From NCBI GenBank assembly GCA_944332505.1, contig CALVKC010000068.1, positions 1-6,192 on the forward strand: a stretch of DNA of 6,192 nucleotides, given 5' to 3'. A program made the position numbers and the translations under genes. The notes under the pieces are model-generated. The model was given only the letters and a program-made list of their open reading frames with translations, was not told the DNA's origin and did not search any database. Origin of the DNA: an uncultured Bacilli bacterium. GTDB lineage: Bacteria > Bacillota_I > Bacilli_A > RF39 > UBA660. Every line of letters starts with the position of its first letter. Within the stretch, counting starts at the first letter, position 1. This document shows, piece after piece, positions 6,162 to 6,192 of the stretch.

Positions 6162-6192
6162 TTAGAAAAAAATTTAATAATTTGATGTAATA

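Noticed and set aside
6162..6192. Terminator or next gene at the right edge
   Set aside because: The 31 bases are AT-rich with no stable stem followed by a T-tract and no coding signal; too short to judge.

Overview
The window is AT-rich, roughly 70 percent A+T by eye. It is densely coded on the + strand, with Shine-Dalgarno-type ribosome sites and U-tract terminators. All tryptophans in intact genes use TGG, so the standard bacterial code fits. The translation proteins look Firmicutes/Bacilli-like. Together with the surface-protein module at the left edge, this suggests an uncultured, low-GC, host-associated Bacilli/Mollicutes-type lineage (RF39-like is a guess from memory of similar proteins, not a search result).

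Layout. Positions 1-1160 hold the 3' end of a secreted surface protein (fibronectin III domain plus a Tyr/Asn/Gly-rich C-terminal module). Its reading frame is broken at 31-46 by an exact 8-bp tandem duplication. A terminator follows (1173-1200). Positions 1235-1380 hold a good promoter and a foldable leader for rpsB (1381-2322), then tsf (2334-3212), closed by a strong GAAA-loop terminator (3211-3237). The S2 protein carries an acidic linker and a C-terminal Rho_N/HeH-like domain beyond the normal S2 core.

A second transcription unit starts at an extended -10 promoter (3291-3299). Its first gene (3316-3930) is a membrane-anchored thioredoxin-like protein without the CxxC, interrupted by TGA and TAA codons before and within the anchor region. 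Next come a single-pass membrane protein with an RsiV/PdaC-like outer domain (3938-4711) and frr, the ribosome recycling factor (4724-5254), with a terminator overlapping its stop. pyrH, which commonly sits between tsf and frr, is absent. The two envelope-type genes occupy its place.

The last gene (5313-6161) is a cytoplasmic transglutaminase-like cysteine protein behind its own short promoter region. The window ends 31 bases after its stop.

Functionally, rpsB, tsf and frr supply ribosome assembly, EF-Tu recycling and post-termination ribosome release. The inserted envelope genes and the surface protein act outside the membrane. No mobile element, tRNA, rRNA or CRISPR array is visible.
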